Shown here piece after piece: positions 32,261-43,719 of a stretch of 64,000 nt of DNA. Under the pieces are notes generated by a model, which made no database searches, was not told the DNA's origin, and saw only the letters and a list, made by a program, of their open reading frames with translations. The translations under genes were made by a program, and so were the position numbers. Source of the DNA: Spirometra erinaceieuropaei (taxonomy: Eukaryota; Platyhelminthes; Cestoda; Diphyllobothriidea; Diphyllobothriidae); the NCBI GenBank assembly GCA_902702965.1, contig CACRXP010000434.1, positions 1-64,000 on the forward strand, read 5' to 3'. Every line of letters starts with the position of its first letter. Position 1 is the first letter of the stretch.

Positions 32261-32328
32261 CTTCATGAAATTGCCTCATCTCATTCGAGGTTCACTTATA
32301 TTGTGTGATATACCATACTTAAGAACAC

Positions 32329-32574
32329 AAGTACAGACACGTGTTTTGCTGACATGCTGTCGTTGCTTGTCACGGCTGCGAGGGATTTGGCTGATCAGTG
32401 GGTCCCCCAGCGTCGCCCGTGTGCCTTATGGTAGAAACAGCAATTTGAAATTAAGGCCCCGGAGTATCCAGGAGAATGCACATGGGGACTATTGGGGGGC
32501 CCTTTGATGAACCGTAGCCGTGTCATGCAGCGGCAACATGGCGGCGAAACATGTGTCTGTACTTTTAGCTAGTA
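32329..32574. repeat. Inverted repeat (fold-back), family 2, second copy
   Basis: The left arm AGTACAGACACGTGTTTTGC and its mirror GAAACATGTGTCTGTACTTT end the structure. Inner parts (TGTCACGGCTGCGAGG against its mirror) pair imperfectly. Shares GCATGACAC..GGTTCATCA (minus strand) with the 22.3-kb copy. Confidence 0.6.
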
Positions 32575-33167
32575 CTTCTGCTCCCAAGTATGGTAAATAG
32601 TTACGTACTTGTATACTTGCGGCTTCCTGTTGACAATTTGTAAATATTGCGCGGTTATTCCGCTGCAGCTGATAAACGTCAGACCAAATATTCATATCAA
32701 GTTTCAGTCAAAGCCTACAAGCCTCAAACAACCCGAGTTACTCCAAATTGGCGATTTATTTCTGAGGAAATTAAAAAGGAAATTCTGTGGGAAGTAAAAA
32801 GTCCGCAATTCCCGATCACTGACAAGTTGTTCTACCAAATGAAGACGGCAAAAGAAGAAATCCGGTTTTAGAAATCTCGTCATTTTTTCATAGCTAAGAG
32901 ACTGCGCAAAAGATGTCGATGACGTTTTCTGAATTTCTACTACAGTGGACTGTCAGAAAATGCGCAGGTTTATGCAGCCATCACTTAATTTTATCAAGTT
33001 TTCAGTATCAAAAACTTTGGACATTTAAGACAGGATTTTCCTTGACCCTTAAAGCCAGGGGTCTGCTTAACTAGGACTCTGTTTGTCGGACTCCGGATGT
33101 CAGGCAGGAGGGGTTGAGTGAATAGTTTAGACAGGAAGCAACTCTAATAATCTAGCAATTTAAAGCA

Positions 33168-33487
33168 AGCATGGACAGCAGAATTTATTGGAACCAGTAA
33201 ATTTCGCGACGGCCTATCAGCTGCAGCCTGTCGTTGCATAACACAAATAACAAGGAAGAAAGGTACAGAAGTTTGAACTTCGACAGAGAAAAAATCAATG
33301 TTGCGTTTTGAAGTTACCATTTTATAGATTAGTGTACGTGCAGTTTTACATTTATTTTTTGTCTGCCGAAGTTCAAACTCCTGTATCTTTCTCACTTGTT
33401 ATTTGCGTTATGCAACGACGGGCTGCAGTTGATAAGCCCTCACGAAATTCCCTGTTTCCAATAAATTATGCTGTCCAAGCTTGCTTA
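33168..33487. repeat. Inverted repeat (fold-back), family 3
   Basis: The arms AGCAAGCATGGACAGCAGAA (33168) and CTGTCCAAGCTTGCTT (33472) are mirrored over about 120 bp, including CCTGTCGTTGCATAACAC with its mirror and AAGTTTGAACTTCG with its mirror, around a central spacer near 33290-33355. No coding function. The outer flanks lack an obvious target-site duplicate. Confidence 0.65.
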
Positions 33488-33499
33488 AAATTCATTTCG

Positions 33500-34300
33500 G
33501 GGAAATGTTGCTTCAACCTGACAGTTGTGATAAGGAGAATAGGAGACATTTTGCCATTTATGGATTAAAAAGGATCACGACAGCTAGCAGCACCGCCGCC
33601 GCCATCATCATTACTATTAAAAACACACTATTACAACTATTAAACTATTTAAAACACAAAACGCCAAATCCAATATCGCCACCACTCCCAATAAGCAACG
33701 TCGTCACGTTCATCACCATCACACACACGCCTATCTCTAATGCCATCACCATTTCCGACAGCGAAATTCCTCGCCCCCATAAAGGGAGGTTTCCGTAAGG
33801 ATGTGAGTTAAACGATGCTGGAATCCGTGACAAAGCGTGTCTTCTAAATCCGAAAGTAAAAAAATGGGAGAGGAGAGATGACTGCGCAAGGGAAGGTTTT
33901 GTCGTTATTAAACTTTGCTAACTGTCGTACAGTCTGATCAATGTTGTATCCACTAGACAGCATAAAACCCAGACGCACAATTGGCGGTCGTGACTTGCAA
34001 TTATCAACCACTTTGGGGACCAACAGTGCAATAGTTTTCATTTGTTTGCTCTCTAGCAGAAACGTGAAGTTGAGGTCGAGCATATTTGGGGAGATAGCAT
34101 GGAGGATTCTTCTCTAGACAAATGTGCATATATTACTCCTAAGGCGTACGCATTCTGGGGTTGAAATTTTTTTGGGAGGGGAGGCTCACTCTTCAGCTTT
34201 CATTTCTTCTGCCCAAGAAAAGTGGACAGAGAATGTGGTTTTAAAAGGGTTAGTTGCCCGCAAACATATCATGGCATGAATGGAACAGAATATGCGCATC
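33500..34300. other. Intergenic stretch, no gene recognised
   Basis: Low-complexity ACC/ATC-rich text near 33580-33760. No supported gene. Confidence 0.35.
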
Positions 34301-34309
34301 CCAGGTTCT

Positions 34310-34715
34310 TGTTTAAAAGAAGGCGAAGGCACGATCACTGGGACAGTAGGTTTATTTGCCTGGGCTTTCGAACTCGAACTAGAGTTCATCATCAGAGACT
34401 ACTCGAGTGCATCTAATTGTGAACATCGATTTGCCTGCTTGTTATCACGCGCTCCGCCCGCGCAGCCGGTTGGCGCAGCTCACACCGTCGCGAAGTACAA
34501 ACGGCGTCACCACGCCGGGGGAACATCGTGGACCAGGCGGCACAAACCCTAACTAGCCACGGACGTACTCCTCCTCCCCCCGTAAGGATGAATGATATAA
34601 ATGTTCACAATTTGCTGCACTCGAGTAGTCTCTGATGATGAATTCTAGATCGAGTTCGAAAGCTCAGGCAAATAAACCTACTGTCCCAGTGATCGTGCCT
34701 TCGCCTTATATCAAG
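34310..34715. mobile_element. Divergent pair of Penelope terminal segments around a 210-bp core
   Basis: Minus copy 34358-34399 and plus copy 34628-34669 each keep CTGATGA and GAAAG..AGGC, with outer tails AAATAAACCTACTGTCCCAG. The presumptive hairpin between CTGATGA and GAAA is GAA/TTC closed in the plus copy, a compensated difference from GG/CC at 15014. The central 210 bp has no ORF of note. The outer ends (GGCGAAGGCACGATCACTGG and its mirror) make a perfect-looking inverted repeat, like a small non-autonomous element. Confidence 0.6.
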
Positions 34716-34719
34716 GCAT

Positions 34720-36795
34720 GTTCACAAATAAGATGCATTCTCCTTCAACTTTAAAGTACGGAGAAGGAGATGCGACGTAAGACCTTAACTGAACTAAATA
34801 AGTCCCAAATTTATTCTCAGAAAAATTTAACTACTTACTCGGTCATCTGCCCCTAATGGTCACCAAGCGACCAGTGTGCCCCTGTGTTTACTAACCGAAT
34901 TCACTGTTTTACAGTGAGATGCCAATTGAAGGCTTCAACTGACGTTTCATGTGCCTCCGCTTGCAATCCAAAGTACACCCATGTGAGCTTGCGAACACCT
35001 GTTCAGCAATTTTTATTTTACAAAGTTAGTTTCCGCACTTCGATTTATGTATGGTCCAGTGAGGAAAAACATACCTAGCAAACGGGCGGGGGCATGAAAT
35101 GTTATCTTGTTATTTAAATATTCCGCCATAAACGTCTCCAACAGGTATTCCTTACAATGCACAAAAATAGTGTTATTAATTGCAAATTCGACAGAAAGCA
35201 GTAAGATTGAAGTCATTTTGAGAAAGCAGCTTTTTCTCGATATAATTTTTCTTGCTAGCGATTTCCTCAGGAAAAAAGTAAGCGTTTGCAAGAATGAAGG
35301 CGGACAGGTGTGAAAAGGACAGCATTTGTCCCCAAGGAAAAGCGACTGAATATCTTGTGACGCCCTCAAGCGCAACGCCTTTCTGCTAACGGCTAGAATT
35401 ACTGTTGAATTAGACACACCGCCCAGTCTTGCAATTCATAAGTTTGAACGAAATTCTGCAGTTCCTCAATATTGTAGACTCTAATACTAAAACTGGTTTT
35501 TGGCATTTCTGGGTGGACAGTGAAAGCCAGGAACTAAATTCAAACATTCTTCTGGGATTGTGTTTGACGCACGGCGACCCCCAAAATAGTCTCTCTCTCT
35601 CTCTCGACGCATAAGATTGCGGCGAGCCGCCATAGTCTGGATTCTTGACAGTGTTTCACCAGCCCAACTGTGATGAATCTGCAGGCGCGACCACACTACT
35701 CACTTATAAATGTGAGAGGGTTTGACCGTCAAAAGCGACAGCGTTAACAGTGCGCCCCACGGAGTAGGTGTAGCACCGGTGACTTGTGCTAGAATTACCT
35801 TAAAGCGATGGGAGACCTGCGTAGCACCAGCCACACTCCCTCTTCCCCGACCACCAAGTCCCACTGTCAAGACACTCGGAGGTTAGCTCAGGCGCGGTGG
35901 TTACTATGGCTAAACAGCCTGTCTATGTCTGCCACATACGACCTTGTTTCTACGCACAGAGCACCAAGATATCATAGAACTGGGAGCGGCTCAGATCTCA
36001 CATTCGTGAGGGATCCATAGAAGGAGCCACTGAGCTTATCGTAGATAGGCTAGGCCGCGAGTGAGACCCTGGCTACCACAACGCTCGGGCCCGGTCCCGA
36101 ATGAAAAGAGAAAGCGGACCTCCCTGGAGGAGTTAGAGAGTTGGCAGCCGGTGTCCGGTTCCGGGTGAGTAGCATCCCCGGTGTCTGTCAGGGAATGCCT
36201 CACCTTGAAGAAGAAGCCACGATCGCCAGTCTTCTTCTTCTTCATGACTGCTTCCTGGGACTCGTCTTTTCGCTTCTATTGGCAATGCCTCACCTGGTCT
36301 TACGCCAGAACACGTCCGACTCGACCTTGAATCTGATTGGCCAGTTGGAGATCCGAGTGGCCAATGCCAGACAGCCCTGGTACGCATGTGCAGACACTCG
36401 CGCGAGGCCCAGCGTTGAGACAGGCGCCTGAAGGAGGGACACCACAAGCTCCCCTCCCAGTCATCGAGTCAGTCACATCGCATAAACTCACAGTACTGAC
36501 TACGATGGCCGACATACCCATCCAAATAGATCGTAGTGCGTCAAATTTACTATGGGGAGGAATGCGCTGGTGTGCGGTGGAAACGTGTTCCCTGGTGTCG
36601 GTGGTATTCCCTCTGTCTCTTTCAGTCCTCTTCCAAGCAACAGTCGTTCATCCAAGCCATCTGGCGCTAGTACTGATGCGGTGGAGGACAAAGTTGCAGC
36701 AATATGTCTATTAGTGCCGCACATACGACCACGTTGCGCAGAAGAGCATGTCTCCCACTATCTTGGGTGGTACATGGTTGGTCCCTGTGTCGGAT
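34720..36795. other. Intergenic stretch; short Penelope end block at 36205-36285 only
   Basis: CACGATCGCCAGTCTTCTTC through GACTCGTCTTTTCGCTTCTA is the outer end block seen next to other Penelope tails. A CT run lies at 35590-35604. No supported gene; the ORFs here have no recognised family. Confidence 0.45.
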
Positions 36796-36799
36796 GTTG

Positions 36800-37280
36800 T
36801 GAGGCGGGTTCGTATATGGCGTGTAGACTGGTGAATGACGGTCTGATGGTGGGGGGTAAGGTCTACAGTGTTTTGCCGCAGGTTTTATGAAGGCAAATGC
36901 AAGTGAATAGGCCCATGAGATGGTGCAATGTCCCCGAACAGCTGTGGCATACATAATGGGTGCATATTGGCAGTCCTGACCTTGGTACGCCATCAACAGT
37001 GCGATGCATACTTAAGCACCCAAACAGGTCGATGTGTGGCTGTAAGAACAGGATGGGACCGTTGGTATTGAACCAAATGCTCTTGGCGTTGGTCATGTGG
37101 ATGTAGTTGATTGGGCTGGTGGCAGTTTTCGTGAGTTGACACTGGGGTGAATTCCGCTGTCACTGGTACCTAGACCAACACGGTGTCTGAATGTTTTGGG
37201 GCATTGTAAGCAGCCGAGGCGGGTACCGGTTCCCTGGTTCTGCACGAAGGATTCGCATGGTGATAAAGGAGCATTGTTAT
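36800..37280 (-). mobile_element. Highly decayed zinc-finger retroelement relic
   Basis: Minus-strand frame 37096-36863 shows HIDLFGCLSMHRTVDGVPRS, then HYVCHSCSGTLHHLMGLFTC, corresponding to the linker and second finger of the retroelement's finger pairs. Beyond it, frames are broken. The relationship is by pattern only. Confidence 0.5.
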
Positions 37281-37289
37281 TACTTCCTT

Positions 37290-37950
37290 AAGTATGCCTA
37301 ACAAGCCTTCGAGGCATGGTCGTCATTTGCTTCTGTGTAATTGAAACGTTTCTGTTTTATGGTGCGATGTTTTGAATACTATGCGCATATTGTGCGCTGT
37401 ACTTTAAGATCAAATAATTGCTTACTTTCTTAATTCTTGACCAGGAGGAGACGCGCGTTTGTCTGCAAAGTGGTCTATCCATATACCAGACGGCATATTA
37501 AAGAAACATGAAGATGCAGAGAAATTCCACGAATAACAGCCCAGAATTTTAAATGTCACCAACTGGCAATAGCATTGTAAGGACGCAGTCGGGTAGACTG
37601 AAATCGCGTTCAGCAGACTTCTGTCTCAATAGTCAAATTCCGGGACATAATTATCGCATTTCTCTATCGAGTTCAGATTCCAAGGCGATCAAAATGGACC
37701 ACCTAAAGAGAAGATTTATTCCTCACAGTAAGGATGATGAGCAGAAGGAAAAGGCTGGGGAGGGTGTGGGAGGGCCCCGTGTGCCACTAAGAGCCCGGCA
37801 GTGTGTATTTGAATGTGGGCCTCTATGGCGTGTCCCTCATCAGGCCAGGCTGGAAGTGGGGTGGAACAAAGGGGGGGCAGTTTGTGGTAGGACACTCGGG
37901 CCACGCAGAGTCAGCGCATCCCTCAACAAATGTCACACACGCACGCGCAC
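37290..37950. other. Intergenic stretch, no gene recognised
   Basis: An ORF from 37553 runs into the repeat array and is low-complexity. No supported gene. Confidence 0.35.
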
Positions 37951-37959
37951 ACACACGCA

Positions 37960-39150
37960 TACAATAGTTCGAACGTCGCACCCAACGATGTCCACCGTAT
38001 GCCACAAAGCAGGTGGTAGGAGCAAGGACGGTGACTTGCGCAGGGGTTTATAATGCCAGTAGATTTGTGCTGCATCTACCTACACTCTCTCCTCCTCCCC
38101 CGTCTGGGTCCGGTGTCAAGACAGAGTCAAGAAGACCGGAGACGAGGGAGGCCGCAGGTGGATGGTTTGCACTGATCCGCACCTTGGCGTTCCACTCCGC
38201 ATCCCCTAGTCCACATAACATATTAGCAGGATTTTGACCGACAAAACAACGAGGACGGGGAGCGGCAGCGGTCCCAGTTTGTGAGACGACTGCCGACAAC
38301 AGGGTCTGCCAGCCCACACCCTAGATGGTGGCATTTGCTATTGCGCAAGATAACGCCTGCCAGAATCCGATGTGGTCCCGTGTTGGTCCAGCGTCGCTAC
38401 CACGTGACCCGTTTGAGGGCCACACACACACACGCACACACACACACACGACAGTTCTTCCGTCGATTTCGACGATGTCCACCGTATGCCCCACAGACTA
38501 CATTGTGGCAGCAGGGACGGTGACTTACGCAGGGGTTTATAGTGCCAGTAGACTTGCGTAGCATCTACCTACACTCTCTCCTCCTCCCCCGCCTGGACCC
38601 GGTGTCAAGACAGAGTCAAGAATACCGGAGACGGGGGAGGCCGCAGGTGGATGGCTCGGACGGATCCTCGCCTTGGCGCTCTACTCCGCACCCCCTGGTC
38701 CACACACAAATGACCAGGATTTTGACCACAAGACAATGGAGTGGCGGCAGTGGTCCAGTTTAGCGACGAATGCCGACAATAGGGTCCGCCAGCGCACCCC
38801 GCAAATGTTGGCATTTGTTATTGCGCACAGATAACGCCTGCCAGAGTCCGATGTGTTGGTCCAGCGCATCTAACACGTGGCCCGTTTGGAGGGCACACAC
38901 ACACACACTGACAGTTCGACCATCGGTTTCGATGATGTCCACCGTGTGCCCCACAGTTGCAGCAGCAATGGGAGCAGGGACGGTGACTTACGCAGGGGTT
39001 TATAGTGCCAGTAGACTTGCGCTGCATCTACCTACACTCTCTCCTCCTCCCCCGTCTGGGTCCGGTGTCAAGACAAAGTCAAGAAGACCGGAGACGAGGA
39101 AGGCCGCAGGTGGATGTTTAAGACGGATCCTCCCCTTAGCGTCCCACACA
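37960..39150 (+). repeat. Tandem array of the ~470-bp CA-rich repeat (about 2.5 units)
   Basis: The landmark TCCACCGT(A/G)TGCC occurs at about 37989, 38476 and 38938, giving unit lengths near 485 and 462 bp. Each unit runs from a CA run with a GTTC(G/T)... segment through ACGGTGACTT(A/G)CGCAGGGGTT, TATAATGCCAGTAGA or TATAGTGCCAGTAGA, CTACACTCTCTCCTCCTCCC, AAGACCGGAGACGAGG, CCGCAGGTGGATGG, to CCCCCTGGTCCACAC. A longer CA run is at 38421-38449. The family is also at 3, 15.1, 18.3, 47.7 and 61.7-62.6 kb. No protein is suggested. Confidence 0.8.
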
Positions 39151-39699
39151 CACGCACGCAGACGCACAGCGAAGTGCAGCACGCCTAGAAGCAGGCTCCC
39201 GTCCGCCACTGCGTTCACTAACGACGTCAAGTGGCTGACTATCTTGGACAGTGGACTCTTGTATGGGAAAGGGAAGTGAGTCAGGGTGAGATCAATAATT
39301 GACAATACGTCCTCACATTACTTCAGCGCATTCCACACAATAAGAAGTCTGATACGCCTTTAAAAATATCGCGACATGCTAAATATCTTGGTTTCAAAGT
39401 TAGTCAGCCGACTTGCTAACTTGTTTGTTGCAGGAGGAACAGTTAGACTGCAATGGTTTTTTCAGAAATATGACCTTTATGTCTCTGCTACTTGCGTGAC
39501 ATCTGAGCCAATCCGTTTTTAAGAAAACCCGGCGCTTTTTACGCGAAACAGGCGTGTATTTCATGCCTCCGGTCGTCCAGACTCCGTCTTGCCACAGGGC
39601 TTGGATGGTTTGAGGATGAAAGAGTGCGGAATGCGCTACTGTTTCACCAAGAAGCTGCTTAATGAGCAAGTCACTGCTGCGTCACGTGGTAGATGTCCC

Positions 39700-40330
39700 A
39701 GCGGGAGACGGTCAGACTATCGAGAGGGAAGAAGAAGAGATCTCTGCAACAAGAAGTTTATTGGACTGACCTAGCGGCTCATTCGACAGGACCCGGCCAT
39801 ATTTTCAAGTTTCAACAGGCCAAAATCCTCGCAAGACGTGACAACTGCGTGATAAGCGAACTCCCCGAGTCATGGTACTCAGACCAACAATGCATCAACA
39901 AACACAATGACCTTCTGTTGCAATATTCAGTGATGAAACCTTCCTAGGTAGGAGAATCAGTCAGGTGGCGAAAGGCGAATGAGAAACAATGTAACGACAG
40001 CGGGCCAAATCGAAAATTAGTCGTCCCACCAGCATCCAACACAAATAACGAAACTGCGACAACTGACTACTCGAACGTGAACTCACGCGATATTATCGCA
40101 TTAATTACGACAACAAGCGGTGACCGCGAGAGCCATTAATTATAGTACACATGTGGTCCCTCTGCAGTTATGTGTTATAAATACTGGCATCTTTGTGCCT
40201 TCTCTATCTTTTTTCTACAACTGTCTCTAATGACAGGTTCAAGTGAAATTCAAAATGTCACTCCTAGTGATCGCATCTTCTTCTTATTCTGAACTGCTTC
40301 CTGGAACTCGCCCGTTCGCCTCTGTCGCCT
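39700..40330 (+). mobile_element. Penelope-like element, C-terminal fragment and end
   Basis: The plus-strand frame ending about 39947 has LAAHSTGPGHIFKFQQAKIL, ARRDNCVISELPESWYSDQQ and CINKHNDLLLQYSVMK, the region after the GIY-YIG core. It is followed by the sub-terminal text and a decayed hammerhead-like motif (GTCT-CTAATGA at 40223-40233), then CCTAGTGATCGCATCTTCTT and the GAACTCGCCCGTTCGCCTCT end block near 40310. A terminal-like piece (AACAAGAAGTTTATTGGACT) precedes the coding fragment at about 39749. Confidence 0.7.
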
Positions 40331-40334
40331 GTCG

Positions 40335-41955
40335 AGGGTGAGTCCGTCCGGGCATGGGTTCATGCCGCGTTGACCACGAGTGTGTATCAGTGATTGGCCA
40401 GCGAGATAGGTACGCCCCTCAGAGTTGGTCAGATGCCGGCCTCGAGTAAAGTGGCCAGAGCAAATCTATCCGCCCAATGGCGTGTGAGGTTTGCGCTTGA
40501 ACGTATATCCGCAGTAACCACTTAAAGCCATTTTCAAAATAGTATTTAGTTCTTCATCTTATTCTTTCTAGCACAAGACCAACTACTGCATATCCTTATA
40601 ACAGCGACCAAGAAAATACAGTGGACGTGTTATCACATGCAATTTTGAAATGTGATTTCAGTTCGGAAAGATAACTTAAAAAGGGTAATAATGATAATAA
40701 TAATAACCGCGCAGCGGAATCCCAAGATTCTGCAGTCATATCGATGTACCGGCTGTCAGATGAGCTTCTTTTTAGCCGTCTGAAAAAATACCCTCATCCG
40801 AAAATAACCACTCAGTATGAATTTTTGCCATCGATTTTCGGTGCATTGATAGATAGAGTGTAGAACCCCCGATTAACTTAAGTTAGCATATGGACTGTGT
40901 CATACGTTGAATGATGGTAGAGGGGGTTTTAAGGGTGGGACAAGACACACGACGGAGAGCAAGTGGACAAAGAAAATAGATAAATTTCTACCGAAAATCT
41001 TATCGTACGCTGTCATTTAGCAATGAAAATGATCGCGATGATTAAAGAATAGACAAATACAAAGCACATGAATTAATGAAATTTTGAACATATTGACAAT
41101 TGGTTTGCAGCCTAGCTGCTAATAACTGCACGAGAGTCTATATTTGTATAAAGCACGCCCTCCACCACAATCGCGGGACAGCCAACTGATACCGTCATTG
41201 GAGCTGAGGTGTTTGTCGAGTTAAATTTTCCGGCTAGTGCCTCAGAGGTTGATCACCCACGTGTACAAACTGTCAGCAGTCTAAACTATTTGTTTTTCGC
41301 TCTTATCGACGTACATAAGATGTCAAGCGCCGCATTAGTTTGTTCTGGAGAGCAAATATAATTCCTTTACTCCGGCTCAGGTAAGTGGTATAAAACCTAC
41401 TGTAAGTGATATAACGCATGGAATGTGATGGCGATTTCGGGGCACCGTGAGCGTTGTGCACTTTAGCCCCCCTCGGGAAACGTCCTTTTTCATGCATAGT
41501 CCGCTCCAACGGGATTATATTAAGAAACAGTCTACGAATTTAGAAAGATATCAAAGGTACCTTATATTCAGCCAGTTTGCCATCGTATTGGCTGTCCCAA
41601 ACTTGCGCATTTTACTCTGAACTTCAATACTGTAGGTGGGAAAATCTTATTCAAACAACATTCCCCTACTTAAAAATGGATTTCGCGTTCCATGGTTTCA
41701 TAATCAACCATGAAAAGACCCGTCATTTGATTGGAAGATTAATCATCATTAATTTAGAAACCTAACAGACAGAACTCAAGCAGTTTGAGCTACATGTTAG
41801 TGTTCATCTGGCTGATCTGTGGCACACAAATAATCTTTGGAGATTTCTAGTGTAGATATCACCGAGCATGGGGAGGTCTAGCACCAATCAGACTCCTCTG
41901 CCTTCACCATTCCTCGCAGAGGCACGCAAGAAAATCCTTTATCGGTTCTGCTTGG
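40335..41955. other. Intergenic AT-rich stretch, no gene recognised
   Basis: A short AAT-rich run near 40688-40708. No supported gene or repeat. Confidence 0.4.
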
Positions 41956-41959
41956 CTTA

Positions 41960-42671
41960 GTGTAGGTGGGCTAAGTCATGAAGTGTCAACCAAAATTCCG
42001 AAATGCGTTCTCGTTTCGAAAAGATTAGTAAAGTAGGGGTGCAAAACTAGTCAGTCTGCAACAAAATTCTATAAAATTTCACTTACCTCAGGGTGCCGGC
42101 TTTCAAATGAACTTCCTTACGACTGCATGCAAAGAATTACACCCTGTAAAAAATAATTACTTATGTTGCAGGAATTTTTCTCATCGATTTTCGATGCCCC
42201 TAAAAGTCCAATTCTATTTCGTGGACAACATGCATAAAAATATTCATTCTTTTGCTTATTTGGTAACTAATTACGTCTTCTTTTAACTTTATGCGCAAAG
42301 GAGGGACATAATTTGGTTTTCAAAAATTTATCCGATTCCCGACTAATTTTGAACCCGCTCTATCGTCACACTTGGATTCAGGGTTGTAAAACAACAAGCT
42401 GTCTATTTTCCGCCTACGGAAAACCACGTATTTCTTTACGGTGATAAAGGAAAACCATATAGGACTCAAACAATTAAGCAGTGGATTTGATCCACAGTGT
42501 TAAATTTGCAGGCCACATTGGTAAATGCAGAGATATGACGATTTTTGGGCGGTCATTTCACGGTATTTAAGAGTCCCCCAATTATAACTTTTTTAAAAAC
42601 TGAATTATGTTCATCCTTTGAGTATAAAATTGGAAAAAGACGTAATTGTCTACCGAATGAGCAAAAAATGA
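41960..42671. mobile_element. TA-flanked fold-back element, family 1b, right arm truncated
   Basis: The left end TGTAGGTGGGCTAAGTCATG and body (CAACCAAAATTCCGAAATGC, TTTTCTCATCGATTTTCG) match 49257 onward; the match stops near the right inner arm at CGTAATTGTCTACCGAATGA. The outer right arm is absent. Confidence 0.65.
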
Positions 42672-43140
42672 GGTAGCTCTCCTACTGTACATGCTTTTCC
42701 CCATTTGAGCTCGTGTGTGGTATTCACTGGTTGGTGAAGTTTCTCCAGACAGGACATCACTATTAACTACCCTGCTCAGTCGGGTGCCGTGACAATCGCA
42801 CTGGGGAGGTCTCAGTCGACCGTCTGGAGGACGCTTATTCGCATCGTCACATTCTGGAAGCGTGTTTCCAAATCTCAAATGTTTGAGTGGACACATCAGG
42901 TGTCACGTATGCTACTTTTGCACATCCTGTAATGAAAACCTCCCCTTACGGCCAGCATACACTGGGGGCTAGGGCTGGAGTCTTCGGACATCTCCGTGTA
43001 CAGCATAACATCGGCCACAAGCAGACTGCACCTAACCATTCAAGCAACACTTGCAGGCTCTTGAATATATCCGCTGCAGAGTTATAGAGGCAGGCAGATC
43101 ACTAGAGGCTTTACGTATTTACATTCTGAGTGTTCTATTC
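42672..43140. other. Intergenic stretch, no gene recognised
   Basis: No supported feature; leads into the 5' flank of the Arg-rich peptide gene. Confidence 0.35.
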
Positions 43141-43185
43141 AGTCCACGCCATCTTGATGGGCTTTTGGGCCCGGTTGTGTGTTGG

Positions 43186-43283
43186 TGCTCTGTTTACTTT
43201 ACTGTTTGCTTAGTTAGAAGTAACGAACTTAAGCCCCCGTTCCCCTCTCACTTACGATCGAAGACCTGGCAGTACTTTAAGGC
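43186..43283 (+). promoter_or_regulatory. Promoter region of HCW copy 43366
   Basis: Keeps the family motif as CTGTTTACTTTACTGTTTGC and AGAAGTAACGAAC (43189-43229). The TATA position is weak (TACTTTAAGG near 43274, 92 bp before the ATG), unlike the 66-69 bp spacing of the other copies. Confidence 0.5.
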
Positions 43284-43365
43284 TGGCCCTGAGGACTGAC
43301 AATAAAGTAGAGGTGAGGTTAGCAATTGTGCCGTCAGTCATTGCCCGGCACCTCAACATTCCACA

Positions 43366-43582
43366 ATGAAAGTCCTCTTTACAATTTTGTTGCTCGGAGT
43401 CCTTGTGCATGTCGCCCTAGGGAAGAGAGTTCCCGAGGCGGAACCGGAGGAGGAGGGGGAGGAGGAGGAGGAGAATCTACCGAGAAAAGCACAAGGGGAG
43501 ATGAGTGCGAAGGAGGACGAGGGTGCACTGTCTCCGGCCTGCGGCGGCAAACGCGGTGGTTGTGGCTGCCATCGCAGCCGCA

Positions 43583-43613
<31 letters not shown>

Positions 43614-43677
43614 CTGTTGTCACCGTCATCGTCGCCGTTGCCGTGGTCACAGCCAATGTCGGCGCCGAGGCTGTTAA
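43366..43677 (+). CDS. HCW-related secreted Arg/Cys-rich peptide, subfamily C, 103 aa
   Basis: Signal peptide MKVLFTILLLGVLVHVALGK, a long acidic segment (VPEAEPEEEGEEEEENL..), the family signature GEMSAKEDEGALSPACGG, then KRGGCGC and an Arg-rich end instead of His runs: CHRSRSCGRRRRRHRRCCHR followed by HRRRCRGHSQCRRRGC. Nine cysteines are kept, as in the His-rich members; the WW and GWGWGW parts are lost. CGC/CGT codons occupy places where others have CAC/CAT, a single-base change. The longer acidic part may balance the higher positive charge (inference). An ATTAAA signal lies near 43708. A cationic peptide, possibly membrane- or nucleic-acid-active; function unproven. Confidence 0.85.
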
Positions 43678-43719
43678 ACGCTCATGACCCATTATTTACT
43701 CCTGTCATTAAACGTGTTG

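Noticed and set aside
36141..36890. Several 70-125-codon ORFs on both strands
   Set aside because: They overlap each other, lack any recognised domain or signal peptide, and sit beside a decayed retroelement; treated as chance ORFs.
37990..39150. CRISPR-like array
   Set aside because: Repeats are about 470 bp without short spacers and the genome is eukaryotic; this is a tandem dispersed repeat.
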